Position numbers and translations under genes: made by a program. DNA of 64,000 bases, from contig NC_037674.1 in assembly GCF_003255815.1 (NCBI RefSeq), forward strand, positions 3,662,388-3,726,387, in the 5' to 3' direction. The notes under the pieces are model-generated. The model did not search any database. It was not told the origin of the DNA and saw only the letters and a list, made by a program, of their open reading frames with translations. Shown here piece by piece: positions 54,599 to 64,000 of this stretch; position 1 is the first letter of the stretch; each line of letters begins with the position of its first letter. The stretch is from Theropithecus gelada. Lineage: Eukaryota > Chordata > Mammalia > Primates > Cercopithecidae.

Positions 54599-54902
54599 TT
54601 TTTTTTGTTTTTTGTTTGTTTGTTTAACAGTCTCACTCTGTCACCCAGGCTGGAGTGCACTGGCACAATCATGGCTTACTGCAGCCTCGACCTCCTGGGC
54701 TCAAGTAATTCTCCCACCTCAGCTTCCTTAGTAGCTGGGACTACAGGCATGTGCCACCATGCCGGCTAATTTTTTTATTTTTTGTAGAGACCTGGTCTAA
54801 CTATGTTGCCCAGAGAGGTCTCCAACTCCTACACTAAAAAAATCGTCCCACTTTGGCCTCCCAAAGTACTGGGATTGCAGGCATGAGCCAACATGTCAGG
54901 CA
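54599..54902 (-). mobile_element. Alu in old L1, reverse
   Basis: T/G-rich head TTTGTTTGTTTG. Confidence 0.93.
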
Positions 54903-54949
54903 TTATTATGGTTCCTTTTATATGGTATGTTAAGAATTGACAAATCCAG

Positions 54950-55240
54950 AGTGAGTGTGGTGGCTCACGTCTGTAATCCCAGCACTTTGGGAGGCCAAGG
55001 CAGGTGGATCACCTGAGGTCAGGAGTTCAAGACCAGTCTGGCCAACATGGCAAAACCTTGTCTCTACTAAAAATACAAAAATTAGCCGGGTGTGGTGGCA
55101 CATGCCTGTAATCCCAGCTACTCAGGAGGCTGAGGCAGGAGAATCACTTGAACCCAGGAGGTAGGGGTTGCAGTGAGCCGAGACTGCGCCAATGCACTCC
55201 AGCCTGGGTAAGAGAGCAAGACTCTGTCTCAAAAAAAAAG
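54950..55240 (+). mobile_element. Alu in old L1
   Basis: Full-length AluS-like. Confidence 0.94.
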
Positions 55241-55843
55241 AATAGGCAAATCCATATAGACAGAAACCAGATTAGTGATTTTCAGGGGATGGGAGAGGAG
55301 TGAAAGGAGAGTAATTGCTGTTGGTTATGAGGTTTCTTTCCGGATGATCAAAATATTCTGGAATTTCTGGAATTAGATAATAGTTTATCTAATTTTCCAA
55401 CCATAGGATGGTTGGGAAACATTGTGAGTATACTCAAAAGCACTAAATTATATATTTTAAAGGGGTAAATGTTATAGTATGTGAATTATAAATCAGTTTT
55501 TAAAAACCCTAATTCAAGGACATTCTACAAACATTTGACCAGTAATCCCCAAAACTGTCAAGGTCATCAAAATAAAGTGAGAAAATGTCACAACCAAGAA
55601 CAACCTTGAGACGCAAGAGTACTAGCTGTACTGTGATTTCCTGGATGAGATCCTGGAACAGAAAAAGGGTATTTTAGAAAAACTGAAGACATCTGGATAA
55701 AGTATGTTATAAAAGTTAATTAAAATGTACCAATATTGGTACATCAATGACACAAGTGTAACATGTTAATAGGGGAAACATATGAGACACATGGGAACTC
55801 TCTACTATCTTTGAAATAATTTTGTAAATATAAACTGTTCTGA

Positions 55844-56158
55844 GGCTGGGTGCGGTGACTCACACCTGTAATCCCAGCACTTTGGGAGGCTGAGGCGGGC
55901 AGATCACAAGGTCAGGAGATCGAGACCATCCTGGCCAACACAGTGAAACCCCGTCTATACTAAAAATACAAAAATTAGCCAGGCGTGGTGGCGTGCGTCT
56001 GTAGTCCCAGCTACTCAGGAGGCTGAGGCAGGAGAATCATTTGAACCTGGGAGGTGGAGGTTGCAGTGAGCCAAGATCACGCCACTGCACTGTCCAGCCT
56101 GAGCAACAGAGCAAGACTCCATCTCAAAACATAAATAAAATAAAATAAAATAAAATAA
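55844..56158 (+). mobile_element. Alu with (AAAAT)n tail
   Basis: Full-length; tail 56130-56158. Confidence 0.94.
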
Positions 56159-56456
56159 GATTTGTATTTTCAGTTTTCGATTACATTGTGAAACACTGAT
56201 GCAACATTAAGAAATTCTAGTAGAAAAGTGAGTGGTAGATTGAGACCATTTTCCCCCCTAACTTATTGAGAAGTAGAGGTCTTTTGACTGTTATAAATTA
56301 CTTTCTTTTTCCTTTGTTTGAGACAAGTATAAGTCAAGTCCAGCCAGGCATGGAAATAAGATGTGCTGCTACTTGGATAAAATACTTCTGGATGGGGTGG
56401 AAGGATATTTTAAAACAAATACAACTGTATGACACGACAAAATATAAAATCAGGTT

Positions 56457-56768
56457 TTTTTTGTTTTGTTTTGTTTTCTTTTCTTTTTGAGACAGAGTCT
56501 CACTCTGTCACCCAGGCTGGAATACAATGGTGTGATCTCAGCTCACTGCAACCTCTGCCTCCCGGGTTCAGGTGATTCTCCTCTCAGCCTCCCAAGCAGC
56601 TGGGACTACAGGTGCATGTCACCACGCCCAGCTAATTTTTGTATTTGTAGTAGAGACAGGGACTCACCATATTGGCCAGGCTGGTCTCGAATTCCTGACC
56701 TCATGATCCACCCGCCTCGGCCTCCCAAAGTGCTGGGATTACAGGCATAAGCCACTGCACTCGGCCTC
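56457..56768 (-). mobile_element. Alu
   Basis: Full-length; head TTTTTTTTGTTTTGTTTTG. Flanked by ATCAGGTTTT-like repeats. Confidence 0.94.
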
Positions 56769-57343
56769 AGGTTATGTTTTAAATACAAAATAATGTGAAG
56801 TTTTCTTTGCATAATTGCCACATCATCCCCAGTCCATCTTCCCTGCCATGAGGAGTACTTTTGTGGCAGGGTCTTTTAAATATAATATTTGTCTTTTAAA
56901 AAAGCACTTCTACGAATTGTAATCTGAGATAATTATACACACTAAAATATTTTTGAAAGCTGCATTTGATATATTAGAACTAAAACAAATATAAAAGGCA
57001 TATGCATTATAAAATAATTTGAAGTAAATAACCTTAAAATTTATGGAACATATACAATATTGGAAATGATACTTTAGAGGGACTAACATCCTTCTTATAA
57101 CAAAATTAAAAATTCAGAAGCAGAAATTCAATGTAATAAAACTAGAAAGACTAGATGGTTTGAAATCTGCACTCTATGTGAGCAGCTCTCTTTATTTTTC
57201 ATTTATTTATTGTACAAACCCATATCCTTACTATGCAGCAGTTACTCTTCTAAGTATGTTAACATTAGTTCATTTAAAAATCATGTTCTGGATTCAGGAC
57301 TACTATAAAAAGATTAAAAAGAAATAAAAAACAAAAAATAAAA
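56769..57343. other. AT-rich upstream sequence, nothing recognised
   Basis: Between two Alus. No open frame or known family. Confidence 0.45.
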
Positions 57344-57345
57344 AC

Positions 57346-57652
57346 CATGTGATGGCCACTGTAGGCTCATGCCTATAATCCCAATACTTTGGGAGGCTGA
57401 GCAGGGGGATCACCTGAGCCTTGGTGTTACAGATCAGCCTGCATAACATAGGGAGACCCCACCTCTATTAACAATACAAAAATTAGCCGGGCATGATAGC
57501 ATGTGCCTGTAGCTCCAGCCACTCAGGAAGTTGGGACAGGAGAATTGCTTGAACCCAGGAGGTCAAGGCTACAGTGAGCCATGATTACATCACTGCACAC
57601 CAGTCTGGGTGACAGAGTGAGATTCCAAGACTTTGTCTCAAAAAAAAAAAAC
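57346..57652 (+). mobile_element. Alu, old
   Basis: Diverged; A tail at 57641 onward. Confidence 0.91.
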
Positions 57653-57693
57653 AAAACAAAAAACCGTGTGACTTACTATTTCATTTCCATCTT

Positions 57694-57862
57694 TTCTTTT
57701 TATTTTTATTTTTAGAGACAGGGTCTCGCTATGTTACCCAGGCTAGAGTGCAGTGGCACAATCATGGCTCACTGCAGCCTCGACCTCCTAGGCTGAAGCT
57801 ATCCTCCCACCTCAGCCTCCCAAGTACCTGGGATGACAGGCCTGAGGAATCATGCCTGGCCC
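57694..57862 (-). mobile_element. Alu fragment
   Basis: Head and left part only; followed by a MIR. Confidence 0.87.
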
Positions 57863-58020
57863 TATTTCCATCCCTTTTACAGATTAGGAAACTGATGCCC
57901 AGAAAACGGAAGAACTATACTCAAAGTCACACAGCTCTCAAGCATTTGAGCCCAGATTCAAGCCAAGCATTCTGGTTTCAGTACTGCCAGCTCTCAACCC
58001 CAACTCTATGCTGCTCCTCT
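57863..58020 (-). mobile_element. MIR fragment
   Basis: TTTTACAGATTAGGAAACTG, CAAAGTCACACAGCTCTCAA and GAGCCCAGATTCAAGCC are the reverse complement of the MIR 3' half. Confidence 0.8.
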
Positions 58021-58555
58021 TCATTATAATTTTATTCCATAAAAAGTTTACATAAATGCAAATACAAAAACCTAAAGCCAAGGCAGAAAGATGGGTAAAA
58101 ACACAAAACAGAACACACGTACATTAAGCACTGGAGCCCAGGAACTAACCCAACATGCCTTTCTGCTCAAAGCACCAAGTAACAGGGGCAGCTGACATTT
58201 TCCAGACTTTTGCCTACAGGCACCATCTGTCCCACAGGAAAGCAGGCGAGGGACAGCCTTGATAAGGAGAGAGAAATCTTTGCTGAATTTCTCCTCTCCC
58301 GCCTCAATCTAGGGAGCAGCTGGAAAAAGACTAGACTAATAGCAACCTTCTTAGAAAATCCCAAGATAGGCTCAGGAAGAGAATGAGCAAGAAAAGAAAG
58401 TACCTACTCGAGAATGCACCAACTGGAACACAAGCAACAAAATAAAAAGCTCTTCACCCATGGCCTTTGCACATATTGTTACCACATCCAGGTTTTAGAA
58501 AAGAGAGCCCTTGACGGTCAGCAAACTATGCCAAATCCTGCCTGCTGCCTGCATA
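58021..58555. other. Upstream single-copy sequence, nothing recognised
   Basis: Between a MIR and an Alu fragment. No coding signal. Confidence 0.45.
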
Positions 58556-58763
58556 TTTTTTTTAAAGAGATGGGGCCTCTCTACGTTGCACAGGCTGGAG
58601 TGCAGTGACACAATCACAGGCTTAATTATAGCACGATATAACCTTGCAGTCCTGGGCTCAAGTGATCCTCCTGCCTCAGCCTCTCAAGTAGCTGGGATTA
58701 CAGGCATACTGATATGCACAGGTACCTACCATTGCAACCGGCTGCGGTACTTTTTTTTTTTTT
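58556..58763 (-). mobile_element. Alu fragment, old
   Basis: Incomplete AluJ-like copy followed by a T18-like run. Confidence 0.82.
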
Positions 58764-58854
58764 TTTAAACATGGTGGGTAGGGGGAAGGCGGAAAGGATC
58801 CAAGTAAAAGTTTATTTTGTGATGTAAACATTATATGAAGTTCAAATTTTAGTA

Positions 58855-58990
58855 TCTATAAATAAAGTGTTATTGGAACACAGCCATGGCCATTTGTTTA
58901 TGTATTGTCTATGACTACAACCACACAGTTGAGTAGTTGTAACATAAACCATATGACCCACAAAGCTAAAAGTATTTGTTATCTGACTGT
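58855..58990 (+). mobile_element. MER5A-like hAT-Charlie nonautonomous transposon
   Basis: GTGTTATTGGAACACAGCCA, TTTGTTTATGTATTGTCTAT and GTTGAGTAGTTG appear in family order. Confidence 0.8.
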
Positions 58991-59079
58991 GATAGTGATC
59001 TTATGTTTCAATGGGGCTAGGCCATGGTACCCAGGTATTTGGTCAAACATCAACCTGGATGGTGCCATGATGGCATGTT

Positions 59080-59410
59080 TTGAGATGGGATTAATGTTTA
59101 AATCAGTAGACTCTGAGTAAAGCAGATTCCTTCTTTAATATGGGTGGACCTCATCCATTCAATTGAAACCCATAAGAGAAAACAAACCAAAGAAAAAGAA
59201 GATGAAATTGTCTCCAGACTGCCCTTGGTCTCGGGCTACAACATCAACTCTTCCCTGAATCCATAGCCTGCTCTGAAGATTTTGGACTAGCCAGCCTCCA
59301 TAACCACATGATGAATTCTGAGAAAGAGAGACAGAGACTGAGACTATATACATCCTATTAGTTCACTTTGTTTTTCTGGAGAACCCTAACACACACAGAT
59401 TTTGTTACCA
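59080..59410 (+). mobile_element. MLT1-like LTR (ERVL-MaLR)
   Basis: GAGTAAAGCAGATTCCTTC, GGGTGGACCTCATCCATTCA, ATTTTGGACTAGCCAGCCTC and TCTGGAGAACCCTAACACA occur in the order of MLT1 LTRs. It ends near 59400; the following 100 bp may be internal sequence. Confidence 0.65.
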
Positions 59411-59543
59411 AGAATACTTCTTTAGGAAACAGATCTTAAGAATAAATTTTCTGAGTTAGTTCTGGGGTTGGTTTCTGAAATTGGTACTCTAAATTAACTA
59501 GATTTAAAGGCATTAATTACAAGTAATCAGAAGAACACTAGCT

Positions 59544-59684
59544 AATTGCTTTTTGTATTTTTAGTACAGATGGGATTTCACCATGTTGGCCAGGCCAGTC
59601 TCGAACTCCTGACCTGAGGTTATCCGCCCGCCTTGGCCTTCCAAAGTGCTGGGATCACAGGCATGAGCCACCACTCCCGGCCCA
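59544..59684 (-). mobile_element. Alu fragment
   Basis: Only the part from TTTTTGTATTTTTAGTA to the 5' end. Confidence 0.88.
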
Positions 59685-59988
59685 GATACTTTAAATTAAA
59701 TAAATATAAAAGGCAAGGTTCTGGATTAACGTGTATGATACCTTCAAACATTTTGTCAAACTAACAAGTATAATGAGACTGTCTAGTTGCTCCTAATTTC
59801 ACTGAACAAAGTAGGGGGAAAATTAGCTCAGGGATTCAAATACCCAGTTCATGTGCTACATTCATGACCTGAAAAGCTGTAGTTTTGAGTGGATCCCAAA
59901 ACAAGAAAAGCTTCTGCAACAGGTTCAGGCTGCAACGTAAATTTCTCTGTCTCTATGGTCACATGATTCTGCAAGAACCAATGATGCG

Positions 59989-60582
59989 GCCAGGTGTGGT
60001 GGCTCACGCCTATAATCCCAGCACTCTGGGAGGCTGAGGCAGGTAGATGACTTGAGGTCAGGAGTTCAAGACCAGTCTAGTCAATGTGGTAAAATCCTGT
60101 CTCTACTAAAAATACAAAAATTAGCTGAGCATGGTGGCACACCCCTGTAATCCCAGCTACTCAGGAGGCTGAGGCATGAGAATTGCTTGAACCTGGGAGA
60201 CAGAGGCTGCAGTGAGCCAGGATCATGCCACTGCACTACAGCCTGGGAAACAGAGTAAGACCCTGTCTCGCCGGGCGCGGTGGCTCACGCCTGTAATCCC
60301 AGCACTTTGGGAGGCCGAGGCGGGCGGATCACAAGGTCAGGAGATCAAGACCATGGTGAAACCCCGTCTCTACTAAAAATAGAAAAAATTAGCCGGGCGC
60401 AGTGGCGGGCGCCTGTAGTCCCAGCTACTCGGGAGGCTGAGGCAGGAGAATGGCGTGAACCCGGGAGGCGGAGCTTGCAGTGAGCCGAGATTGCGCCACT
60501 GCACTCCAGCCTGGGCGACAGAGCAAGACTCCGTCTCAAAAAAAAAAAAAAAAAAGACCCTGTCTCAAAAAAAAAAAAAACG
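59989..60582 (+). mobile_element. Older Alu, split in its tail by a younger Alu
   Basis: Body at 59989-60269. Its GACCCTGTCTC end is duplicated and resumes at 60556 before the outer A tail. See the nested copy. Confidence 0.94.
60270..60555 (+). mobile_element. Nested young AluY
   Basis: Near-consensus copy inserted into the tail end of the older Alu, with AGACCCTGTCTC as the target-site duplication. A short deletion of about 12 bp follows GATCAAGACCAT. Confidence 0.95.
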
Positions 60583-60800
60583 CAATAATGCTTGAAGTGT
60601 CAGTAGCAGACAGTAATGTTTTTAGGAGCTCTTTGCAGGCCCTCATTGGTAAGTTGCAGCATAGGCCTTTAGGATATTGGCGCAAAGCCCTGGCATCCTC
60701 TGTAATTAACTACTCTCCTTTTGAGAAACAGCTGTTGGCCTGCTACTGGGCATTAATGGAGACTAAAAGCTTAACCACAGGACACCAAGTTACCACGTAA
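60583..60800 (+). pseudogene. Endogenous retroviral RNase H-region fragment
   Basis: The frame reads RPLGYWRKALASS and then the NYSPFEKQLLACYWAL signature typical of the connection/RNase H part of gammaretroviral pol. It is followed by stops. The 5' side is cut off by the Alu tail at 60582, so the reverse transcriptase part is missing. Confidence 0.7.
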
Positions 60801-61578
60801 CCTGAGCTGCCCTTCATGAACTGGGTGTTATCTTACCCGCCCAGCTGTAAAGTTAAGCCCACACAGCCAGAACATGATCTGAAGACATAATTAAGTTACA
60901 CGAAGAAGTGGCTCAAATGTCCATGGCCCCCACTCCTGCTACACTGCTTTCTCTATCCCAGCTGCCCCTGTGGCTCATGGGGCGTTCCCTTCAATCAGAT
61001 AATGGAAAAAGAGAAGACTCAGGCCTGGTTTACAGATGGTTCTACGTAATATGCACATATCACCCAGAAGTGGACAACTGCTGCACTACAGAGCCTTTCT
61101 GAAGCCCTCCCTGAAGAACAGCAGCGAAGACAAATCCTCCCAGTGGGTAGAGCTGGGGACAGTGTTCCTGGTTGTTTATTTTGTTTGGAAGGACATATGG
61201 CCAGACACACAATTATATACCAATTTATAGGCTGTGGCCAATGGTTTGGCTGGTCAGGAATGTAGAAGGAGCATGATTGGAAAATTGGTGACAAGGAAGC
61301 CTTGGGAAGAGATAGATGGACCTATAGATAGACCTCTCTAAATCAACCGGGAAAAAAAAAAAAAAAAGGTAAAGACATTTGTGGCCATGTGAATGGCCAC
61401 TCAGCAGAGGAGGATTGTATGACCAAGTGGACAGGATGACCTGTTTCATACATACAGTCAGGCTCATTTTTCTGTCATTGCCCAATGGGATTATGAACAA
61501 AGTGGCCACGATGGCAGGGATGAAGGTTACGCATGGGTTTGGCCACATGAACTCCCATTCACCAAGGCCAACCTAGCT

Positions 61579-62115
61579 ATGGCCACCACTGAGTGCCCAA
61601 TCTACCCTCAGCAGAGACCAACGCTGAGTCTCCACTATGGTACCATTCCCCACGGTGATCAGCTAGCTACCTGGTGGCAGGCTGATTACATCGAATCCCC
61701 TCCATTATGGAAGGGTCAGTGTTTTGTCTTTAATAGAACAGACCCTTACTCTGGATACAGATTTGCTTACGCTGCATGCAATGCTTCTGTCAAAAGCTCC
61801 CTCTGTAAAATCACAAAATGCCTTATGCACTGTCATAGTATTCCAGACAACATTGCTTCCGACCAAGGAACTCACTTCATAGCAAAGGAAATGCAGCAAT
61901 GGGCCCATGCTCATGGAATTCGGTGGTCTTACCATGTTCTCCACCATCCTAAGGCAGATGATTTCACAGAATGGTGGAAAGGCCTTTTGAAGATTCAGTT
62001 ACAGTACGAGCTATTTGGTAATACCTTACAGGACTGGGGTAAGGCTTTTCAGGAGGCTGTATACTGTCTGGGTCAGTATCCAATATATTGCTGTTTCTCC
62101 CATAGTCAGGATTGA
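61579..62115 (+). pseudogene. Endogenous retroviral integrase fragment (178 codons)
   Basis: Part of a class I ERV pol. The core domain keeps WQADYI, ASDQGTHF and an Asp-35-Glu spacing to TEWWKG, so the three acidic positions of the integrase catalytic core are visible. Upstream pol is not in frame and the fragment ends at TGA after SHSQD, before the usual C-terminal domain. It has no promoter of its own. It is a dead relic that happens to keep one long open stretch. Confidence 0.75.
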
Positions 62116-62316
62116 CAAGGCTAGAAACCAAAAGATAGAAATGGGAGTGGCAGCCCTCCACAATTATCCCTAGTTGACCATCTAGCAAAATTTGTGTTTC
62201 CTATCGCCATGACTTCATACTCTTCTGGTCTGGCAGTCTTAGTTCCAACAGCAGGAATACTTCCATCAGTAGAAACAGCAGTGATTGGACTGAACTAGAA
62301 GTTAAGACTGCCATCT

Positions 62317-62622
62317 AGGCTGGGCACAGTGGTTCACACCTGTAATCCCAGCACTTCAGGAGGCCGAGGCAGGTGGATCATGAGGTCAGGAGTTCAAGAC
62401 TGGCCTGGACAAGATGGTGAAACCCCGTCTCTACTAAAAATACAAAAATTAACCAGGCACGGCGACAGGCACCTGTAATCCCAACTACTGGGGAGGCTAA
62501 GGCAGAAGAATTGCTTGAACCCCGGGGCAGCAGAGGATGCAGTGAGCCGAGATTGCGCCACTGCACTCCAGCCTGGGTGACAGAGTGAGATTCTGTCTCA
62601 GAAAAAAAAAAAAAAAAAAAAA
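62317..62622 (+). mobile_element. Alu in the retroviral remnant
   Basis: Flanked by AAGACTGCCATCTA and AAGACTGTTATCTA. Confidence 0.95.
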
Positions 62623-62803
62623 GACTGTTATCTAATCTAACTCTTTTAGGCTTCTCATGCCTTTGAATCAGCAAAGAAGGGAACTCTGTTGTGCTGGCTA
62701 GTGCTACTCATCCTGATTACCAAGGGGAAACCGGACTTCTGCTTCATAAGGGAAGTAAGGAAGAATATATGTGAAGTACAAGGGATCCCTTAGGGTATTT
62801 TTT

Positions 62804-63095
62804 AATTTTTTTTTTGAGATGGAGTCTTGCTCTGTTGCCCAGGCTGGAGTGCAGTGGCGTGACCTCAGCTCAGTGCAATCTCTGCCTCCGGGGTTCAAGC
62901 AATTCTCCTGCCTCAGCCTCCCGAGTAGCTGGGATTACAGGCGTGAGCCACCACACCCAGCTAATTTTTGTATTTTTAGTAGAGACAGGTTTCACCATGT
63001 TGGTCAGGCTGGTCTCGAACTCCTGACCTCATGATCTGCCCAGCTCGGCCTCCCAACGTGCTGGGATTACAGGCATGAGTCACCACGCCCGGCGT
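62804..63095 (-). mobile_element. Alu in the retroviral remnant
   Basis: Flanked by TCCCTTAGGGTATTTT on both sides. Confidence 0.96.
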
Positions 63096-63422
63096 CCCTT
63101 AGGGTATTTTAGGATTAACCAAGCTCTGTGACTAAAGCCCATGGAAAACGCTAACAACCAAATTCAGGCAGGACTATGACTGGCCTAGACCCTTCAAAAA
63201 TTGAAGGTTTGGGTCACCCCACCAGGTAAATAATCACAACCAGCTGCAGTACTTGCTGAGGACAATGGGAATACATGATGAATAGTAGACAGAGGTAATT
63301 ACAAATATGAGCTGTGACCACCTGACCAGTTACAGAAATCAGAACTGTAATCGTCTTGAGTATTTCATCTTTTATGAATAGGTTTGTGCATGTGCATGTG
63401 TGTATATAAAATGTCATTGCTA

Positions 63423-63719
63423 GGCCGGGTGCAGTGGCTCACGCCTGTAATCCTAGCACTTTGGGAGGCTGAGGCAGGCAAACTGCCTGAGGTCAGGAGT
63501 TCAAGACTAGCCTGGCCAACATGGTGAAACTCCATCGCTACTAAAAATAGGAAAAAATTAGCTGGGCGTGGTGGCGTAAGCCTGTAATCCCAGCTACTCG
63601 GGAGGCTGAGGGAGGGTAATTGCTTGAACCGGAAAGGTGGAGGTTTCAGTGAGCTGAGATCGTACCACTGCACTCCAGCCTGGGCGACAGAACGAGACTC
63701 TGTCTTAAAATAAAAAAAA
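63423..63719 (+). mobile_element. Alu
   Basis: Full-length; tail CTTAAAATAAAAAAAAA. Confidence 0.94.
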
Positions 63720-64000
63720 ATTTTTTTAAGTTTTCTTTCCTCTCTTATCCCCTTACCACATAACATATAAGATATATTGACTTTATGTTATAGTATTTCA
63801 GTGTTATTAACTTCATGTTATAGTTTTTATGTTACAGGATAAAAAGGAAAAAAGTGACTATCAACCACAGACTTTGTATCCTCTTCTGTTTGCACTAAAA
63901 CGTTGGCGTGTTTTTTAGTTGTATACAAGGTGGTGTATCATGTTAGGCAGGAGTATGATCTTGTTAATATCTTTATTTGCAGAGTAAGTAAGGTTCCAGG
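63719..64000. other. End of window, AT-rich, unassigned
   Basis: It contains short repeats of TTATGTTATAGT at 63785-63830. It may be the rest of the retroviral element, but this is not certain. Confidence 0.35.

Larger units (their letters stand above)
51940..55505 (+). mobile_element. Old L1 fragment interrupted by seven Alus
   Basis: L1 ORF2/3'UTR pieces occur in collinear order at about 51940-52437, 52735-53087, 53713-53792, 54093-54151, 54463-54598, 54902-54950 and 55241-55505. Landmarks are AAAATGGGCAAAGGATTAAA, AACCACAATGAGATGCCACT and TATGGAATATTATACTGC. Stops and indels throughout; not autonomous. An AT-rich repeat (52057-52215) sits inside. Confidence 0.85.
60583..63423 (+). mobile_element. 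Class I endogenous retrovirus pol (and possibly env) remnant
   Basis: The element is collinear on the plus strand, opposite to SNRPN. An RNase H-like piece lies at 60583-60800 (INYSPFEKQLLACYWAL), a broken middle at 60800-61570 and an integrase-like piece at 61579-62115. 62116-62316, 62625-62802 and 63096-63423 continue it and may be env-region remnant. Two Alus (62317-62622 and 62805-63093) split the distal part. Frameshifts and stops separate the pieces and no LTR was identified. Gammaretrovirus-like by similarity; the family is not assigned. It cannot make a complete protein. Confidence 0.75.

Overview
This window is primate nuclear DNA and holds the SNURF-SNRPN locus, the paternally expressed gene of the Prader-Willi/Angelman imprinted domain, transcribed on the minus strand. 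The protein-coding exons translate to the complete 71-residue SNURF and the complete 240-residue SmN. The SmN tail carries SNRPN-specific residues (a Val in the alanine run of exon 8, [27 protein letters not shown]), which separate it from the paralogue SNRPB. About fifty Alu copies place the sequence in a primate. The youngest copies (31424-31726 and 33531-33829) carry changes I associate with Old World monkey AluY lineages, such as cTCGCCCGGCTAg and GGCTTGAGCCACCGCG, so a cercopithecid is more likely than human. That species call is inference.

Layout, in the direction of transcription (high to low coordinates). 49.4-64 kb is upstream flank: Alus, a class I endogenous retrovirus pol remnant in opposite orientation (60.6-63.4 kb), an MLT1-like LTR, MIRs, a MER5A-like transposon and an old L1 (51.9-55.5 kb) broken by seven Alus. 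47.4-49.4 kb is the CpG-rich promoter, exon 1 and proximal intron 1, equivalent to the Prader-Willi imprinting centre. It has NRF1-like and YY1-like motifs and two sets of degenerate tandem repeats. 41.7-41.8 kb and 35.9-36.1 kb are SNURF exons 2 and 3. 29.0-24.9 kb holds seven exons, the first of which ends exactly on the SmN start codon; the poly(A) signals lie at about 24.87-24.89 kb.

Below 24.85 kb the sequence is the start of the downstream snoRNA host transcript (SNHG14). Three box C/D snoRNAs lie on the same strand, in the order and spacing I recall for the human locus: SNORD107 (21.3 kb), SNORD64 (18.3 kb) and a SNORD108 equivalent with a non-canonical D box (16.5 kb). The remaining 16 kb has no recognised gene. 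It is AT-rich, almost free of Alus between 8.2 and 16.0 kb, and contains a degenerate tandem array with a period of roughly 460-475 bp (6.6-8.5 kb, possibly further).

The two proteins come from one bicistronic transcript: SNURF from exons 1-3 and SmN from exons 4-10. The snoRNAs are processed from introns of the same transcript where it continues past the SNRPN poly(A) site. I found no other intact protein-coding gene. Nothing here is a clearly new biological system; the best leads are the intron 1 repeat arrays, the downstream 0.47-kb array and the odd D box of the SNORD108 equivalent.
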